From: Montifringilla adamsi
Lineage: Eukaryota; Chordata; Aves; Passeriformes; Passeridae
Assembly: GCA_017590115.1 (NCBI GenBank)
Contig: JAGGNK010008670.1
Coordinates: 5,823,677 to 5,887,676 of the forward strand
DNA length: 64,000 nucleotides
Direction: 5' to 3'
Shown: positions 49,636-60,454 of the stretch, piece by piece
Position numbering within the stretch: the first letter of the stretch is position 1
Layout of the letters: each line of letters opens with the position of its first letter
The notes under the pieces: model-generated
The model's database searches: none
Seen by the model: the letters and a program-made list of their open reading frames with translations, nothing else
What the model was told of the DNA's origin: nothing
Translations under genes and position numbers: made by a program

Positions 49636-50010
49636 TTTTTTTTTTTTTAAGTTTAGTGAAGACGGTGCAGTCAAAAACATAAATAGCCTGAGCCCCTGGC
49701 AGGGTAAATTGTACAATGGCATTCTAGAACAAATTTACATGGCTTTTTTATTTTATTTTATTTGTTTCTGAAAGCATATATTAAAGACTAATAATGCTTT
49801 GTAAAGAAAAATACTTCACTTTCCTTAAGACTGCAATTATATTTGATTATAATTTTTAACTGTACCTGCTCCAGGATGATACTAAATTCTATAGCCCTCC
49901 ATGTGCCCATTATCTATGGTTCCTCAAAGACAGTGATCCAAGCTGGTGGGTGTGGGAGAGTTTCCTGGAGTGCTACCTGGATAGAAGGGTTTTAAGTTTT
50001 GCTGGAACAC

Positions 50011-50056
50011 CACCAGAGAGATTTATATCACACCATCAGAGAGATTTATATTTGCC
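50011..50056 (+). repeat. Two-copy 23-bp tandem repeat
   Basis: Two adjacent 23-bp units share CACCA and AGAGAGATTTATAT at matching offsets (50015 and 50038). Confidence 0.75.
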
Positions 50057-50115
50057 AGCAAAATCAAAAATATATCCTGGAATAACTAATTGAGCTGCAG
50101 ACCTGTGGAGAACTC

Positions 50116-50132
50116 ATATATATATATATATA
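50116..50132. repeat. (AT)n microsatellite
   Basis: A 17-bp alternating AT run. Confidence 0.9.
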
Positions 50133-52819
50133 AAAATCTACATGCCAGCCTGGAAGCCAGGAAATTCACTTATACCTCGCTGAAGAAAAGAAAGGCAATA
50201 TTTTTAAAACTAAAATTTTTGTTTGCCAGAATTGTTTGGTAGCAATACTGTTGTACAGGACCTGGCCAAAACTACAGGCAATGTAATATCTTTCCTCCAG
50301 CATGCAATCAGAAAAGACTCCAAGTGCAGGACAGACTGATGAAATACATCACCTGTGTGCTCCCCTTCCTCCAGGCCTCTGCAGTTCACAGACATCCAGG
50401 GCCAGACACAGTTTCAGCAGTCTCAGAGGATTCATTTTCCATGAGCTTGTTCTTGAAGTCCAGTGACCTTTTGCTTTTCACAGCATCCTGGGGCAAAAAG
50501 TCAGAGTTAAACTACCAGGCTGAGTTTTACTAACAGCAGTAATCACTGTATTTTATAAATATAATGCTGCTTTGATGCAAGGCTAAATGTCTAATTTTGC
50601 TAATGATTCTGTGCTCAGAAGTAATGTGTGATACATGGTTAAAGATAGTTTTAAAATACTTGAGCAAGATGAACAGAGGGAGTTAGTAAAAGGGCATTTT
50701 TAGTCCAGCGGTATTTGGAGCTGCTTCTCTAGGGTACCAGCTGTGGCATCTCACCAGCTCACTTCTGCAAGAATTTGGAAAGATACCTCTCAACAAAACT
50801 GACAAGCTGGAACTGCTCTTTCTCCAGTGCTCCTGCTTTTTCATGGACAGAGATTCCTACTTGGAATTTTGCAGTGAAAGAATATTGTGTTGTGTCCTGG
50901 TTTGCTTTCTACTGGGCAAACATATGGCTTCCTCACAAAGATTTTAAACTCATTAGGAGGAATCTGGCAAAGCAACAGATGTTTAACTAGCCAACAAAAG
51001 TCATATTCCTGGAGGAATTTCTAATAATTATATCACATCAAGTCCTTCACATATCTTTTCACCCAGTACAAATTAGAGTAGCTCTGTTGATAAAAGGAAA
51101 TGGTGCCAGTTAGAACCACTTGAAAATCTAAACTTTCAAATTCACAATAGGGTATGTCTACTAAACAATTTGAAAGTAAGAGATCTTTTAATAACAAATG
51201 GCTGCATTTCTATGCATGTGAAATACTGGAGTACAGGAAATATTTTTTTGTCTTCATAGAGTCTTTATCCCTCATGGGTATGAAAGAGAATTTTTTAGGA
51301 AATGGGCCAGCAAAGGAAAACTAACTACCCCCTATTTTGTGAGTAGAATAATGCATTCCTTCCAACTGTCCTTATTAATTTATAAACAGCTATGATCCTA
51401 GGTTGTTCTGGTCATTCAAATTTATGATCAAAATAAAATTACTCTCAGTAGAGAGAAAAAAATACTTCTTCTCTAAAACTTCATAATGAGTGATGAGCGT
51501 TCACTGGACCATAATTACATCTTTCTATTTTTCCTATGCTGCTTCAGGTTTTAATTTTTTTTTTAATATCACCATTTTAATTAAGCTTTAATCTTCACTG
51601 CACTAAACTAAATTAAAAGGATCTTTATAGTGTTGCTTTGGTAACTAACAGAAGGGGTAAAATTACCTTATCTGTTTGTTCACCATGTTGTTGCTGTAAA
51701 CATCCCAGTTATGGTCTTTAATTTGCTCATTTTCACTAGGCAAAAAAAAGAAAAGAACATGTGACACTGAAAACAGTTATCACTGCTGGAACAGTCCTCT
51801 AGCAGGATCTCACTGTGATTGTCATGGACAAACATGGAGTTGGGAACTCTTTGCTCCAGGAAATTAAATACAAGCTAATTAGGCAAGACACAGAGCAGGT
51901 AGAGAAAAGTGAAAGCAGCAGTACCCATCACAGAAATTTCCACCTCCTTGCCCTTCTGTCTTGTCCCCTTTATTTCCTTCAACAATCTGCAACACATTAA
52001 AAGTTAAACACAAACTTCTTATGATTTCCCCATGGTTTCCTGCAGATAATTAGTGATAAATCTTCAGAACATACCTGCCATGTACCTGCCATGTCATTGC
52101 CCCATTATATATCTCTGTAAAATACCAAACAACAAATTGAGTTATCCAAGACTAGCAGCTAAACACAATCCTACATCACAGCACTCTAAGAGAAACATGC
52201 TCAAGGTGTGAGAGGACACTCAACCTTGAAAAGCCTGTACAACTTGCATTGTGGAAAAGGTAAGAGAAAGGGAAAGAAAATGGTTAGACCTTTCTTTTAA
52301 AGCTGAGACATCACAGATCAAAACAAGAGCAAGTTCTTGTTGTTATCTAATCTTGTTATTTATCATGTAACAGAAGAAAGAATACTTCTTAAGATTACTT
52401 AAAAAAAAGGATACTTTTATATGATTTCAGAGTTCTACATGTCTGTTTCTCTTCTTTAACCTTTCTCTGTTTTATTGCTTCACTCTCAGCAAGGGACTGA
52501 TGCTCATTTCCATTCAAACAACCCCACAGACACTGGCTATAGTGGCCTGAAATGCAGTTTAACCTCAGCTTTGGGAACCCTCTAGACTGAGGTTGGGTGA
52601 AGAGCAGAGCCCATGTGTGTATCAGCATCACCCAAAGACACAAGAGGACCTCTCACACTGGTGCAGGAGAGCATTCCTGAGCCCAGGAAATAAACCATCA
52701 CCAATGCAAAGCGTTTTTAATGACAAATCATTCCTCTAACACGCTTTTGCTATGAATTGTACTGCTCAACTTAGCAGTTTTTTAGGGAGACTTGATTATT
52801 TACAGAGCAGTACAGGTGA

Positions 52820-52999
52820 GCCCCTGGCACAGGGCGCCCAGAGAAGCTGTGGCTGCCCCTGGACCCCTGGAAGTGTCCAAGGCCAGGCTGGACAGGGCTT
52901 GGAGCACCCTGGGATAGAGGAAGGTGTCCTGCCCATGGGATGGAACAGAATGATCTCTAAGGTCTCTTCTACCCCAAACCATTCCATGGTTCAATGAAT
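52820..52999 (+). mobile_element. CR1 LINE 3' tail, passerine-like
   Basis: Sense CR1 tail with GGCGCCCAGAGAAGCTGTGG, CTGCCCCTGGACCCCTGGAA, GTGTCCAAGGCCAGGCTGGA, CAGGGCTTGGAGCACCCTGG and a terminal AAACCATTCCATGGTTCAAT. The wording fits a copy type I recall as frequent in songbirds. It is truncated at the 5' end and has no coding content. Confidence 0.93.
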
Positions 53000-54465
53000 A
53001 TGGAAAACCCTTGTGCCTACACAGCTGATTCCCAGCAGCTTTGACAGTCCCATAGACAGATTGACTCCAGAGCTATTTTCCCCTCCAATTTGGCTGTCCA
53101 TGTGCATTTTCCAGGGTTCTCAGTAAAGCACTTAGAGCCCCAAGTCCATTGTCATCATTAGCAGTGAGGTCAAATGTTGAAAGTTTAGCTGGTTTTTTTT
53201 GTTGTTTTTTTTTTTTTTTTAAAAAAAAAGAAATTCATGTAGCAAAAAGGGTTTAACATGTGCAGCACTCTGTTACAACAAAGTTGTTCTACAGCTCTGA
53301 TTGCAACTTAGTTTGTATTTTCAGCTCATTTTCAATTTTAAGCTAAATAAACACAAAACATGAAAGCCAGTAAAACAAAGGCAGATAATAAAGTGCTGTC
53401 AAGCTGTGATAAAGTCAGTCTTCACCAAAGATCCATCTTCTCCCACTGAGAGATCCTAAATTTGAGGCTGAACTAAGAATGACAGAACAGGCAGCACTGA
53501 AAAACAAAAGTTTTCACTTGGTAAGATTTCCTTGTTTTCTGATTTTGATGGACAACAAAATAGTTGAAAGTTACTACTAATTTAGAAACACGAGAACAAT
53601 TACAAAAAATAGGAGGTATCAAATAAAAAAAACCTAAGCACTGTCAACTACTGAATATATAAGGAGGATAAAAGGGACATTTTATTTTGCATCACCTGGA
53701 AAAACCTTTTTTCTTAAGTCATGTGTGTTAAACATATTTTTCTTTCTTCAGTAATCCATATAAAAAAGATTCTTAAAGTAAGCTTAAATGTAGGTCTCAT
53801 AGCAATTAAATATGACTAATTATGAAATAGAAGTTCTATCATTTGATATTCACTAAGAGAACTTTTCCCCAGAGTATTTTACCCAACATATCCTCCTTAG
53901 AATCGTATAAACAGATGAGCTGTATTGATCTCACTAAGAACAGCCTGAACCTTTTTCTTAAATGTCTTTTTTCTCCCCAAGAATATTTGAACGTAAGGAA
54001 TATTTAAGTAGCACTTAAGCAAAACAAAATTGCTCTGTTCAACACACAAAATATTTCAAAAAACTACCTGTGTCAGTAATCATGCCACTGGCTGTTTGCT
54101 GATTGCTAATTGTTGCCATCATTTTCATCACATTAAAAAAAATACCCCTGTAAGTATCCTGTGAACACTGCAAGGATGATCTCAATGCATCAGGGTAAAG
54201 CAGCTGCCAGAAATCAGTCAGATCAGTGTTGAGAGTGCAGTCAAGCTTCTGGTGTACACTTAGCAAATATAATTATTTAGAACCTAGGGGTGCTTTCTCC
54301 TTGCTGTTGCTTCTATTGTGTAAACAGAAAATGCAACCCTCCCTGAGCAGGGACCAGGCTACAGGCTGAGGGCAATATGTTAACATACCAGGAATGTGCT
54401 TTCCACAGGGAATCTAAGGAGCACCTCAGAGGTTTTAATATAATCCAAGAATTGCAAGAGCAACT
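53000..54465. other. Non-coding stretch
   Basis: A T run followed directly by an A run lies at about 53193-53229. The rest is AT-rich with frames of at most 75 codons. Confidence 0.45.
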
Positions 54466-54903
54466 GTGGCCACAGCTGGGTTCCACCTGTTTGCCTCTGT
54501 GACAGATGTTCGGGGCTCCCGAAGCCCTGAGTTAAACACCAGCTGTACCTCAGTCAGGGAGCAGCCCACGTTTACTGCCAGGCTGCAGGAGCTGCCTGCC
54601 CTGCCTGCTGGAGCAATCTGCTCAGAGAACCTCCTCGACATCCAGACCCCTTCTCCAAAACCTCCCCTCAGTGCCATGCACAGCCACTGTCTCCAGCAGG
54701 GATTCCTCCGTGGAGCCTGGCTCTCCCTGACTCGGGAGCAGAGAAACACATTTATCCATGCCAGCCACAGCCTGACACGTGTTCCCTCCCTAGCAGAGCT
54801 CCATTACAGGCTCTGTGCTCATCAGGGGTTACTCCTGCCCATGTGCAGCACCCTCATCACCAGGTCCATGCAATGGATTGGATCGGGAATCAAATCTGGC
54901 TGA
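54466..54903 (+). other. GC-richer block with 145-codon frame
   Basis: A block of higher G+C carries a 145-codon plus frame and an overlapping 104-codon minus frame. The plus product is rich in Ser, Leu and Pro without a recognisable domain. Composition explains the open frames adequately. Confidence 0.1.
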
Positions 54904-57900
54904 AAAATGACCAGGGGACAAATCCTCAGCACGCTGAATTGAAGCAGGATCCTATCTCCTGTTCACCATCTGAATAAAAGGGACAGCACAGGCTAAAAGC
55001 AGCTGAAAAGCCAAGCAACTAAATGTTTAAATACTGCCTTTAGCCTCAGCTAAAGTAGCTCTCCAAATATTTCTTCTTGTAGCACACTCCCAATAATTAG
55101 AGTTGCCAGAAAAGTTAGAAAACTGACACTGGCATAGGTCTTGTATGCAGAAGATTATCTCTTCTCTAATATGCACTAGCATTCTGCAGAATTTACTTGG
55201 GATTTAAAAATAGAAATGTATAGGAAAAAAAGATATTTCAAATTAATATTTGACAGCTAGTCTATACAGAGACAGGTTTAGCTTTTAATGAATGCCACTT
55301 TTATATATATTTATATATATTCCACTAAAACTTGCAAAAGTGTATGTATTAAATACGAGTGCTATTTATCGCTTTATCCCTAATGTTAATCTTGTATATC
55401 TGACTACTTCTTTTTCAATAATAGCAGAAAATTACTTTGTCGATTATATTGCTTTTCCTAGGCTGAAATATTAGAGACTAAAAGGCAAATTCAAGAGAAT
55501 CCTATTCCAAAGACAGACTGCACACTGGTTTATAATAAGCACTTCTAGACCATGAATTCTCTAAAAGAAAGTAGGTGGTAGTCTGGACAATTTTTGGCTA
55601 TTTGAAAACTGTTCTGCTTTTGCTGCATATTCCTAATCACATCATTTGTGCTTCTGGGAGCTTAGCCCCCATTTTCTTCTTCTTCTACCATTTCCTTTGT
55701 AACATATATTAGTTTATTTCTAGCTTTGGTAAAGTCCCTCAGCACCATGTTTTCACAATCTCTCTCCTTGCAGCTGCTGTATTGCTGGGGAGGCACTATT
55801 AGAAACTCATCCATAACAGTTCAGTCTCAGACAACTGCTCCATGGACGAGATACTCTGCTTAGAAAATTATAATGTGATTTTCTTAGGAAATAGATTTCT
55901 TCCTTGAGGTAATTGTCAGGAATGTAAGATGGTCAAAGAGCTCTCCCTTATATTTAAATAGGTACCAGGCAGAATCACAGATTATTTTGTTTTTGCTGCA
56001 GTTATTGTTTTTGCAGTAAAGACGGAACCATCTGTTCCTTTGAAGTGGTGCCAAATCAGTTGAAAATAATTCATCCAGGTATTCAGTGAACCACAAGAGC
56101 TGATGGTTTAAGGATTCTGGAATGTTTCAGCAGGGAGCACCAAATGCACTTTTCCCAGTTTGGATTAAATTTTATTTAAACAGTGGGCTCTAGATAGTTC
56201 AGAAAAGCAGTAAGTGGACACAAGAGAGTTCCTCTCTTTCTGTCTATCTCCTTCCCATATCAAACCTGCTTTAATGAGACTCAACAACTATATATCCTGT
56301 GAATATGACCAGCTCACACTATCCAAAGGGTAATTATAAATTATGGCCACAGCTTTGGTGTAGTTCTGCATATCAGAAATCAATCAGAATGGCCAAGACA
56401 TGCCTGGTTTTTAGCTGGTTTATGTCCCCAGTTTGTACTCTTGTGGGACAGCTCTGCCCTGTTAGCCATGTCTGGTGTGAGTATGAATTGCAAATATCTC
56501 ACTTTTGGGGGGCAGGACATCCTGAGCAGCATGAGCAAAGAAGAGGAGGGAAGGACTACCTAGAACCAATCTGTGGGTCTGGACAAGATGATGGCTTGCT
56601 TGACAAGTCTCTGACAACACACACTAGCAGCAAGTGAAAATATTTGCCATCCTTATTTGCAAAGGTTTTCTGATGAAACAACTGGCAAGTTGATGCTAGC
56701 TGGTGTCTGAGAGAGGATCATTTCTGAAGCATTTTCTGCTATGGGTTTTATAATGATGAAGAATTGTCTGCATAAATTTATAACTGAGTGGGTTAATTAA
56801 ACATTACCCCTGGGCATCTGAACATTGAAGAATGTGTCTCTGTTCTGAAATGAACACTTAATCCTCCTCAGCCTGATGCATTCCCTGTATTATTTACTAA
56901 TAAATTTTAGTTTATTTATTGCACTGGGAAAAAAAACCCAGTAGCTTAATAAGGTTTAGTCTTCTCACTTTTCAAACTCATTGGGATGTTAAATTTTAAA
57001 TAATGAAAACCTATGTTGGAGCCCTCCTTTTTCCTGAAAAATATTGGAAACAACTGAACACAAACATGACTGATATTAAGCATTGTTTAAAGAAATTATG
57101 AATAAAAGAAGTAATATATTAAACCACTGTGTAATACCTTCCAAAGCTGAGACAATTGAACATTCATTACAATCTTGTTAAATAGCTATTCTATAAGTAG
57201 TTCTAGCATCACAATGCAGGACCTTAATTAGGTGATGTTTCTTTCATCCTTTATTTATTAGGTTTTTGAGCCAAAATAATAATAAAAAAAGATTTGCAGC
57301 TCTAATAAAGTACCACCATTGCCATATTTCTTTCATATATTAGTAATTTGTTAGTTAATATGAACCTGCATTTTCTATATTTTGCTTGTGATAGATGTGC
57401 CAAACACAACAACAGAGAGCAAATAAAAATATTTACAACATACTATAATTTCTTTTGCAGCCTAATGTCATAATTAAGAAACAACTAAGTTTATGGATCA
57501 GCTTTGCACATTTGCAAGTCATGTGGATATGTGACTGACAGAAATTACAATCTTTTTAAGAGCTTTATCAGTCACAGTGTTGAAATACTATACTCCCCCC
57601 AGAAAAAAAATCTCATATTTTTGCAATACAACAAGGTTATTTTGAGGGTTCCTTTGTCTCATGACTTTTTAGAGACAAATGGCTTTTTGTCCTGGGTAGG
57701 AAACAGCTTTTTAAGTCTATACCAAACAACTAAATTCTCACTTCACACACTGATTCATCAGATATTGAAGCTAAAGCCTGTCCCTGATCAAGAACACACT
57801 ATTATTCCCTGTGAACTTTGTTTTTAATTTTAAAAAAATCTCAAGCTGTCTCTAGATATATTTTTACTTTATCTGGTTATCTCTAAATAGACAGATTTTC

Positions 57901-58185
57901 ATTTGTATTGTGTGAAATAATCCTGTCAGACACAGATTAGCAGGAAGGAGGCATCAGAAAAGCAGGATGGATTCCTGGATCCCACTGTGCCATGGGGAGG
58001 CACTGCCAAGAGCTGCCCATGGGGAGCTGCTTTAGCTTTAGCAAGGCTTTCCTCTCCCAGCCACAGCACCAGCACATCTTGTGCTGTCCCTCACTCAGCT
58101 GGCCTGTCCTTGCTGAACAGTCACCTCTTCTCATTTTGTCACTGCTCTTCCTGTGGCAGGAGACCTCCTGTCCACCCAAGATAGG
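54904..58185. other. AT-rich non-coding stretch
   Basis: Frames are at most 112 codons. There is a TATATATATTTATATATAT run near 55302-55320. No element or RNA gene is recognised. Confidence 0.45.
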
Positions 58186-58500
58186 TGTGGGAAATAGTAA
58201 AGGTGAAGAGATTTCCAAAAAGCTGTACAAGCAGGCCTAGGAAACAGAAAGAACAGAGAGCTAGCTGCAGCTGGAAAGTCTGAAAGCAGAAAAGGTTACA
58301 ATGGTAAAGCAAGCAAGGACATTAAACAATAGCGCTATTCGTGAGTACAATATGCTATTGGCTAGAAAGTTTTTTAAGCGCTCTGTAACAAAGAAATCTT
58401 TAGCTGCTGCGGCTGTACGTGAGCTACTTGCCATCTTTCTATTGTCTCAACCATGAAATGAGGCTGAGGCTGCAAATAAAGCTCAAGGAACTACCCCAGC
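58186..58500 (+). mobile_element. Possible solo-LTR-like segment
   Basis: Starting TGTGGGAAATAGTA, this segment includes a CCAAT-type box in reverse (CTATTGGCTAGAAAG), a CpG-containing core (GCGCTATTCGTGAG, GCGCTCTG, GCGGCTGTACGTGAG) and a possible AATAAA-like signal downstream (GCAAATAAAGC). This resembles an avian retroviral LTR layout. I could not find a matching terminal inverted repeat, a target-site duplication or a primer-binding site, so the boundaries and the identity are uncertain. A conserved regulatory element is the alternative. Confidence 0.2.
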
Positions 58501-59859
58501 AGTCCTGTCCTGTTTGTGAAAACAAACTCCGAACACAAAACCCATCACAGGAGGCAAAAGGGAAAAAGAGAAATGGCGCTTATCACACTAATCTTGAAAC
58601 CAGTCATGATGCCCACGTGCTGATAGCAAGGATGCTGCACACAGTGGGTTAATGTCCTGCAGCTGTAAAACACAGCAAGTTAAATAACTTGGCCAGCACA
58701 AGAGCTCAGTACATGCTGAAAAAGTGCCTATACTAATGCACAATTTGTCACTATTGTAGGGCTTTAGAAGGTACTGGTTGGTCGGCAGCAAATTTCTGCA
58801 ACTTCTCACTATTCTTGTGACAGGAAGCTATCTGCAAAAAATATATCATTTCCTGCCTGATATCAAAAGAATAAAGAAAAGATGAGCAATGTGTATTATA
58901 AGTATAGAGTCTGCCCTCAAATATGGAACTTCTCTCTGGCCTAAAGTCAAGGGAAGAATGGATGAGCCTCACTATTACTGAGATTATGATCCCTGAGCAA
59001 CCCTGCAAAAAGAACATACTTGAAGGTGTTTATACAACCAGCCCTTACTGAACATTATTCAAATAACTGCTTTGATGGCATAGGACTTATTTGTAAACAC
59101 TCCAAGCCTTCTGCATTGCAGCTCTGACTGAGGGGTTATGGTACTTTAACTTAAAATTCTGTAAGTGATTATGAGCCTCCTAATAGCAGATGGATTCCGT
59201 TCTGAACCACATCAAATTCCAGTTAAATAAGGTTGTCAGTATGATAATTTTCTAGCTGGATGTAGCATGCAATTGGCCAGAATTAGACAGTTAACAGGCA
59301 TTTTGTTTCAGTTTAAATATCTAAAACAGCAAATGCTTTAATCAGGCAGCTCTCATTAATAAAAAACAGTGATCCCTCCTAAGCTGTAGTATTTATCCTG
59401 CATTCCTGTCCTCTGGAAGCACTGAATGCCTACATCTTTATGTGCATTAATTGGACTCCTCTATTCATACTAATGCAATGAAAATATGCACACACAATAG
59501 GCACAAGAGCTTTTTAACTGAATGGATAATTGTGCCACAGGGAAGAAGTTCATCTTGTAATTTGTGACAGTTGCACTTACACAAAACTCCAGCAGCTCTG
59601 GAGTAGCAATGAGACCAGTCATAACTGATAAAATAATTCTGCTTGTAGAGTGCAAGCAAATACTCAAAGCAGAATTCTAATCAGTCTTTCTTGGTAGATG
59701 CATTACCTTCACATGCCTTGGGAAGTCTTAAAACAAGGTCAATGAAAATCCATACCCTTGGAGAAGGGGTTCACAGGAAAAACTTTTGAGCAAAGGAGAG
59801 CATCTACAGAAAAGGTGCAGGCAGAGCCAGTAAGATATTCTGCAGCAATACACGAAGCA
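58501..59859. other. Non-coding stretch
   Basis: The segment GCAAGTTAAATAACTTGG near 58675 weakly recalls the MIR conserved stretch, not enough to call. Frames are at most 89 codons. Confidence 0.35.
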
Positions 59860-60050
59860 GAGCCGCGGTGCAGACCCCAATGGGTTTAAGAGGATGTTGC
59901 ACAGCCATATGCTGCACAAATGTTGAGAAAAGGCGTTCGTCCGCCCCCGGCACAGAAGGGAGCGGGCGGCGGAGCAGCTTTTCTCCCACGCAGGCACGGA
60001 GGCGAGCGGGCACGCACAGAGGGAACAGCGCTGTATTGGAAACGCAGAGA
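59860..60050. promoter_or_regulatory. Small CpG cluster with GC boxes
   Basis: About 16 CpG dinucleotides fall within 190 bp, in a window where CpG is otherwise scarce. Sp1-type GC boxes occur at 59941-59948 (CCGCCCCC) and 59964-59969 (GGGCGG). The cluster is too short for a classical CpG island but could be a promoter or an unmethylated enhancer. No clear TATA box or coding exon accompanies it. Confidence 0.4.
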
Positions 60051-60090
60051 AAAAACAGAAGGAGAAAATAATCTTATGTGCTTTAATTTC

Positions 60091-60094
<4 letters not shown>

Positions 60095-60122
<28 letters not shown>
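60095..60122 (+). repeat. Poly-T run
   Basis: A homopolymer of 28 T, directly downstream of the CpG cluster. It may be an inverted poly-A tail, with no element body recognised. Confidence 0.9.
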
Positions 60123-60407
60123 GCCAGAAGCTGAATCAGTGTAATAGCAAGCTTTGCTTTTCTGTTTCTAGAACAAAACGCTGACTGCCAAAACATAGGG
60201 GCTTAGCCTTGATGAAGTTGCTGCGCTGCATCCTAAAACCCCTTTCTTTTGCAACCGGTTACCCGTTCTGAGTCCACCTCTATGTTTCACAATTGCAATC
60301 TAAAAAATATTATTTAATTAACGTCCTTCGTTTGTATTCACAGTAACTCCCATTTGTATGCACACAATTCACTCACTCTGTGGTCTATAGCTGGCAAATA
60401 ACACCAC

Positions 60408-60453
60408 TTAACAGCTGTTAAATAGGGTAATCACCTGTTGTTATCCACAGGTA
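60408..60453. promoter_or_regulatory. E-box palindrome and neighbouring E-boxes
   Basis: TTAACAGCTGTTAA (60408-60421) is a perfect 14-bp palindrome centred on the E-box CAGCTG. A CACCTG E-box follows at 60432-60437, and CAGGTAG at 60448-60454 forms an inverted partner to it. A TAATTG homeodomain core and an octamer-like ATGCTAAT lie just downstream. A bHLH-responsive enhancer is inferred only. Confidence 0.3.
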
Positions 60454-60454
60454 G

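Larger units (their letters stand above)
49636..52819. other. Non-coding stretch with small simple repeats
   Basis: Contains a two-copy 23-bp repeat sharing AGAGAGATTTATAT (50011-50056), a 17-bp AT dinucleotide run (50116-50132) and an 11-bp direct repeat, TACCTGCCATG (52072-52093). No gene is recognised. Frames are at most 82 codons. Confidence 0.45.

Noticed and set aside
51692..51711. miR-30-like string TGTAAACATCCCAG
   Set aside because: The seed and a few more bases match, but no paired star-strand sequence lies on either side to form a precursor hairpin, and the rest of the mature sequence differs.
52177..52259. Good donor AAG|GTAAGA at 52259
   Set aside because: The candidate acceptor upstream has a poor pyrimidine tract.
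58675..58705. MIR-like string GCAAGTTAAATAACTTGG
   Set aside because: The match is short and diverged, without supporting flanks.
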